64,000 nt of DNA, from positions 85,742 through 149,741 of the forward strand of contig JAIXUG010000025.1 in assembly GCA_027484105.1 (NCBI GenBank), in the 5' to 3' direction. The position numbers and the translations under genes were made by a program. The first letter of the stretch is position 1; every line of letters starts with the position of its first letter. Of this stretch, positions 61,873 to 64,000 are shown one piece after another. The notes below the pieces were generated by a model, which did no database searches, was not told the DNA's origin, and saw only the letters and a program-made list of their open reading frames with translations. The DNA is from Comamonadaceae bacterium. GTDB taxonomy: Bacteria > Pseudomonadota > Gammaproteobacteria > Burkholderiales > Burkholderiaceae_C.

Positions 61873-63771
61873 ATGGGCAAATTTGCCGACTTTCATGCGC
61901 GCTCAATCAACGACCGCGATGCCTTTTGGGCCGAGCAGGCCAAACTCGTGGACTGGAAAGTCCAGCCCCAACTGATTTGCGATTACAGCAACCCACCCTT
62001 TGCCAAGTGGTTTGTGGGCGGCCAGACCAACCTGTGCCACAACGCGGTGGACCGCCACTTGGCCAAGCGTGCCGACCAGCCCGCGCTGATCTTTGTGTCA
62101 ACCGAAACCGACCAGGAAAAAACCTACACCTACCGTGAGCTGCATGCCGAAGTGCAGCGCATGGCTGCCATTTTGCAAAGTCTGGGCGTGGTCAAGGGCG
62201 ATCGCGTGCTGATTTACATGCCCATGATCGCCGAAGCCGCTTTCGCTATGTTGGCCTGTGTGCGTTTGGGCGCCATCCACTCGGTGGTGTTTGGCGGCTT
62301 TGCCTCGCACTCGCTGGCCACCCGCATCGAAGATGCTTCCCCCAAGGTCATCATCAGCGCCGACGCGGGGTCGCGCGGCGGCAAGGGCGTGCCCTACAAA
62401 CCTTTGCTCGATGAAGCGATCAACTTGTCGGCCCACAAACCCGCCAAGGTGATCATGGTGGACCGAAAACTGGCCGCCTTCAGCCCTGTGGCGGGCCGCG
62501 ACGTGGACTACGCCACCGAACGCGCCAAGCACATGGACACCGTGGTGCCCTGCGAGTGGGTCGATGCCACGCACCCCAGCTACACGCTCTACACCTCGGG
62601 CACCACCGGCAAACCCAAAGGCGTGCAGCGCGACACTGGGGGCTACACCGTGGCACTGGCTGCCAGCATGCCCAACATCTTTGAAGGCAAGCCCGGCGGC
62701 ACCTTCTTTTGCACCAGCGACATCGGCTGGGTGGTGGGCCACAGCTACATCATTTATGGTCCGCTGATCGGTGGCGTGGCCACCATCATGTACGAAGGCC
62801 TGCCCATTCGCCCCGATGGCGGCATCTGGTGGAGCCTGGTCGAAAAGTACAAGGTCAACGTCATGTTCAGCGCGCCCACGGCCATCCGTGTGCTCAAAAA
62901 GCAAGACCCTGCGCTGCTCACCAAATACGACCTGTCGAGCCTGCAAGCGCTGTTCTTGGCGGGCGAGCCCTTGGACGAACCCACCGCCAAGTGGATCTCC
63001 GAAGGCCTCAACGGCAAAGCCATCATCGACAACTATTGGCAAACCGAGACCGGCTGGCCGATCCTCAGCATCTGCAACGGTGTCGAAAAAGCCCCCAGCA
63101 AGTTCGGCTCGCCGGGCAAAGCCATCTACGGTTACAACGTCAAGCTGGTGGACGACCAGACCGGCGAAGAGCTCACCGGCGCCAACCAAAAGGGCGTTTT
63201 GACCATCGAAGGGCCCTTGCCACCTGGCAACCTGCAAACCATCTGGGGCGACGACGCGCGCTTTGTCAAAACCTACTGGAAGACGGTGCCCAACAAGTTG
63301 GTCTACAGCACCTTTGACTGGGCCGTGCGCGACGAAGACGGTTACTACTTCATCCTGGGCCGCACCGACGACGTGATCAACGTGGCTGGCCACCGCTTGG
63401 GCACCCGCGAGATCGAAGAAAGCATTTCCAGCCACCCCAACGTGGCCGAAGTGGCCGTGGTCGGTGTGGCCGATCAGCTCAAAGGGCAGGTGGCCATGGC
63501 CTTTGCCATTGCCAAAGACACCTCGGGCCTGAACGATGCAGCGGCCCGCCTCAAGCTCGAAGGCGAAGTCATGAAGGTCGTGGACAGCCAGCTGGGTGCG
63601 GTGGCGCGTCCTTCGCGTGTCTTCTTTGTGTCGGCTCTGCCCAAGACGCGCAGCGGCAAGTTGTTGCGCCGCGCCATCCAGGCCGTGGCCGAGGGGCGAG
63701 ACCCTGGCGACCTGACGACCATGGACGATCCGGCAGCTTTGCAGCAGATCGTGGATCAGGTCAAGGGCTGA
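61873..63771 (+). CDS. prpE: Propionate-CoA ligase (acyl-CoA synthetase)
   Basis: Activates propionate to propionyl-CoA through an acyl-adenylate. 632 residues from ATG 61873, preceded by AGGAG at the usual distance. The AMP-binding loop is YTSGTTGKPKGVQRDTGGY, with substrate-defining WVVGHSYIIYGPL, and a late NVAGHRLGTREIEESI block. The acetylation-target lysine is in PKTRSGKLLRR. The N-terminus DRDAFWAEQAKLVDW and the QRDTGGY variant favour propionate over acetate, though acetyl-CoA synthetase activity cannot be excluded. It has its own terminator. Confidence 0.88.
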   Translation: MGKFADFHARSINDRDAFWAEQAKLVDWKVQPQLICDYSNPPFAKWFVGGQTNLCHNAVDRHLAKRADQPALIFVSTETDQEKTYTYRELHAEVQRMAAILQSLGVVKGDRVLIYMPMIAEAAFAMLACVRLGAIHSVVFGGFASHSLATRIEDASPKVIISADAGSRGGKGVPYKPLLDEAINLSAHKPAKVIMVDRKLAAFSPVAGRDVDYATERAKHMDTVVPCEWVDATHPSYTLYTSGTTGKPKGVQRDTGGYTVALAASMPNIFEGKPGGTFFCTSDIGWVVGHSYIIYGPLIGGVATIMYEGLPIRPDGGIWWSLVEKYKVNVMFSAPTAIRVLKKQDPALLTKYDLSSLQALFLAGEPLDEPTAKWISEGLNGKAIIDNYWQTETGWPILSICNGVEKAPSKFGSPGKAIYGYNVKLVDDQTGEELTGANQKGVLTIEGPLPPGNLQTIWGDDARFVKTYWKTVPNKLVYSTFDWAVRDEDGYYFILGRTDDVINVAGHRLGTREIEESISSHPNVAEVAVVGVADQLKGQVAMAFAIAKDTSGLNDAAARLKLEGEVMKVVDSQLGAVARPSRVFFVSALPKTRSGKLLRRAIQAVAEGRDPGDLTTMDDPAALQQIVDQVKG

Positions 63772-63790
63772 CCCCCTTTCGTCGAAACAG

Positions 63791-63817
63791 GGCCCCGCTT
63801 TGGCGGGGTCTTTTTTT
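63791..63817 (+). terminator. Intrinsic terminator of prpE
   Basis: Stem GGCCCCGC / GCGGGGTC (8 bp with one wobble pair), 4-base loop, followed by seven T. It lies 20 bases after the prpE stop. Confidence 0.93.
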
Positions 63818-63957
63818 ATTTTGACTTGCTGGGTATGTAAGCCTGGCATCGGCAAAGCCATGGCACAATGCGCCTGTACTCAGGCCCTTCCCCTGCCACA
63901 GTCGCATCCGCCAACCGGTTCAGCCGTGTCGCGGAAGGTAAAAATCAACCAACTTAT

Positions 63958-63979
63958 GTTTCCCAGAGGGAAACGGAGG
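63958..63979 (+). promoter_or_regulatory. Leader hairpin and ribosome site before the last gene
   Basis: A perfect 7-bp stem GTTTCCC / GGGAAAC with a 3-base loop (63958-63974) ends exactly where the GGAGG ribosome site (63975-63979) begins. The stem therefore borders the site that decides translation of the gene starting at 63990. The 140 bp between the prpE terminator and this hairpin hold no gene. Confidence 0.6.
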
Positions 63980-63989
63980 TCAGCGAAAC

Positions 63990-64000
63990 ATGAGCGAGAC
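63990..64000 (+). CDS. Start of an unidentified gene (cut by window edge)
   Basis: ATG at 63990 follows a strong GGAGG with ten-base spacing and reads Met-Ser-Glu before the window ends. That is too little to name a product. A long untranslated leader and the hairpin suggest a regulated gene. Confidence 0.55.

Noticed and set aside
62098..63861. A 587-codon minus-strand frame opposite prpE.
   Set aside because: prpE is unambiguous; the antisense frame even covers the prpE terminator and has no domain features.
1..64000. CRISPR arrays, insertion sequences, prophage or integrase attachment sites.
   Set aside because: No direct repeat-spacer pattern, transposase or integrase motif was seen, and the single tRNA gene has no repeated 3' fragment nearby.

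Overview
The window reads as one uninterrupted piece of a betaproteobacterial chromosome. It most resembles Comamonadaceae (Limnohabitans, Rhodoferax or Polaromonas type). Support for this comes from high GC, very tight gene packing with many 4-bp ATGA overlaps and tail-to-tail genes that touch or overlap, an FNR-hemN block, a PHB-linked 3-hydroxybutyrate dehydrogenase, a PrpE propionate-CoA ligase, a Bug-family binding protein, a pyruvate dehydrogenase whose E3 carries its own lipoyl domain, and the DUF3348/DUF802/DUF2894 cluster. The genus is an inference. I see no insertion sequence, prophage, rRNA operon or CRISPR array.

Layout. 1-3.8 kb: the 5' part of fnr (cut by the window edge), a perfect FNR box, hemN, a COG2836 membrane protein and a TSUP exporter. 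3.8-4.7 kb: a 6S RNA gene next to zapA and a zapB-like gene. 4.7-10.4 kb: a cobalamin riboswitch driving a B12 uptake operon (btuB, a BtuF-like protein without signal peptide, btuF, btuC, btuD). 10.4-14.6 kb: a four-gene, translationally coupled minus-strand operon encoding a MotA/ExbB-like channel subunit with a huge coiled-coil tail, a MotB/OmpA-like partner and two proteins of unknown function. It has the same core logic as the ZorA/ZorB motor of Zorya defence and is the most interesting system here. 14.7-23.4 kb: nth, an aminotransferase, a hydrolase, DUF3820, serB, mfd (with a terminator-like hairpin in its leader), ispD and ispF. 23.4-31.9 kb: bdhA-ompR-envZ-type genes, a hydrolase, relA, tRNA-Val and an unusual chemoreceptor.

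31.9-44.5 kb: prlC, folD, a FixL/FixJ-type two-component pair, and divergent from it the aceE-aceF-lpdA operon ending in a strong terminator. 44.6-52.8 kb: a likely Fe(II)/2-oxoglutarate dioxygenase, a DMT exporter, a class II aldolase family protein, a hybrid histidine kinase, an OmpR-class two-component pair and a secreted protein. 52.8-57.3 kb: a 3'-5' exonuclease, RbgA-type GTPase, a FitAB toxin-antitoxin operon that runs into a RecQ-like helicase. 57.3-64 kb: a Bug binding protein, an MFS transporter, a VOC protein, an NlpC/P60 hydrolase, an isochorismatase-like hydrolase, prpE with a terminator, and the leader and first codons of an unidentified gene.

How the parts connect. The left end is oxygen-responsive heme metabolism. 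The B12 operon is self-controlled by its riboswitch. Carbon flow genes (PDH, propionate activation, hydroxybutyrate oxidation) are interspersed with four histidine kinases and three stand-alone response regulators. Functions are assigned from sequence motifs read by eye; no database search was run.
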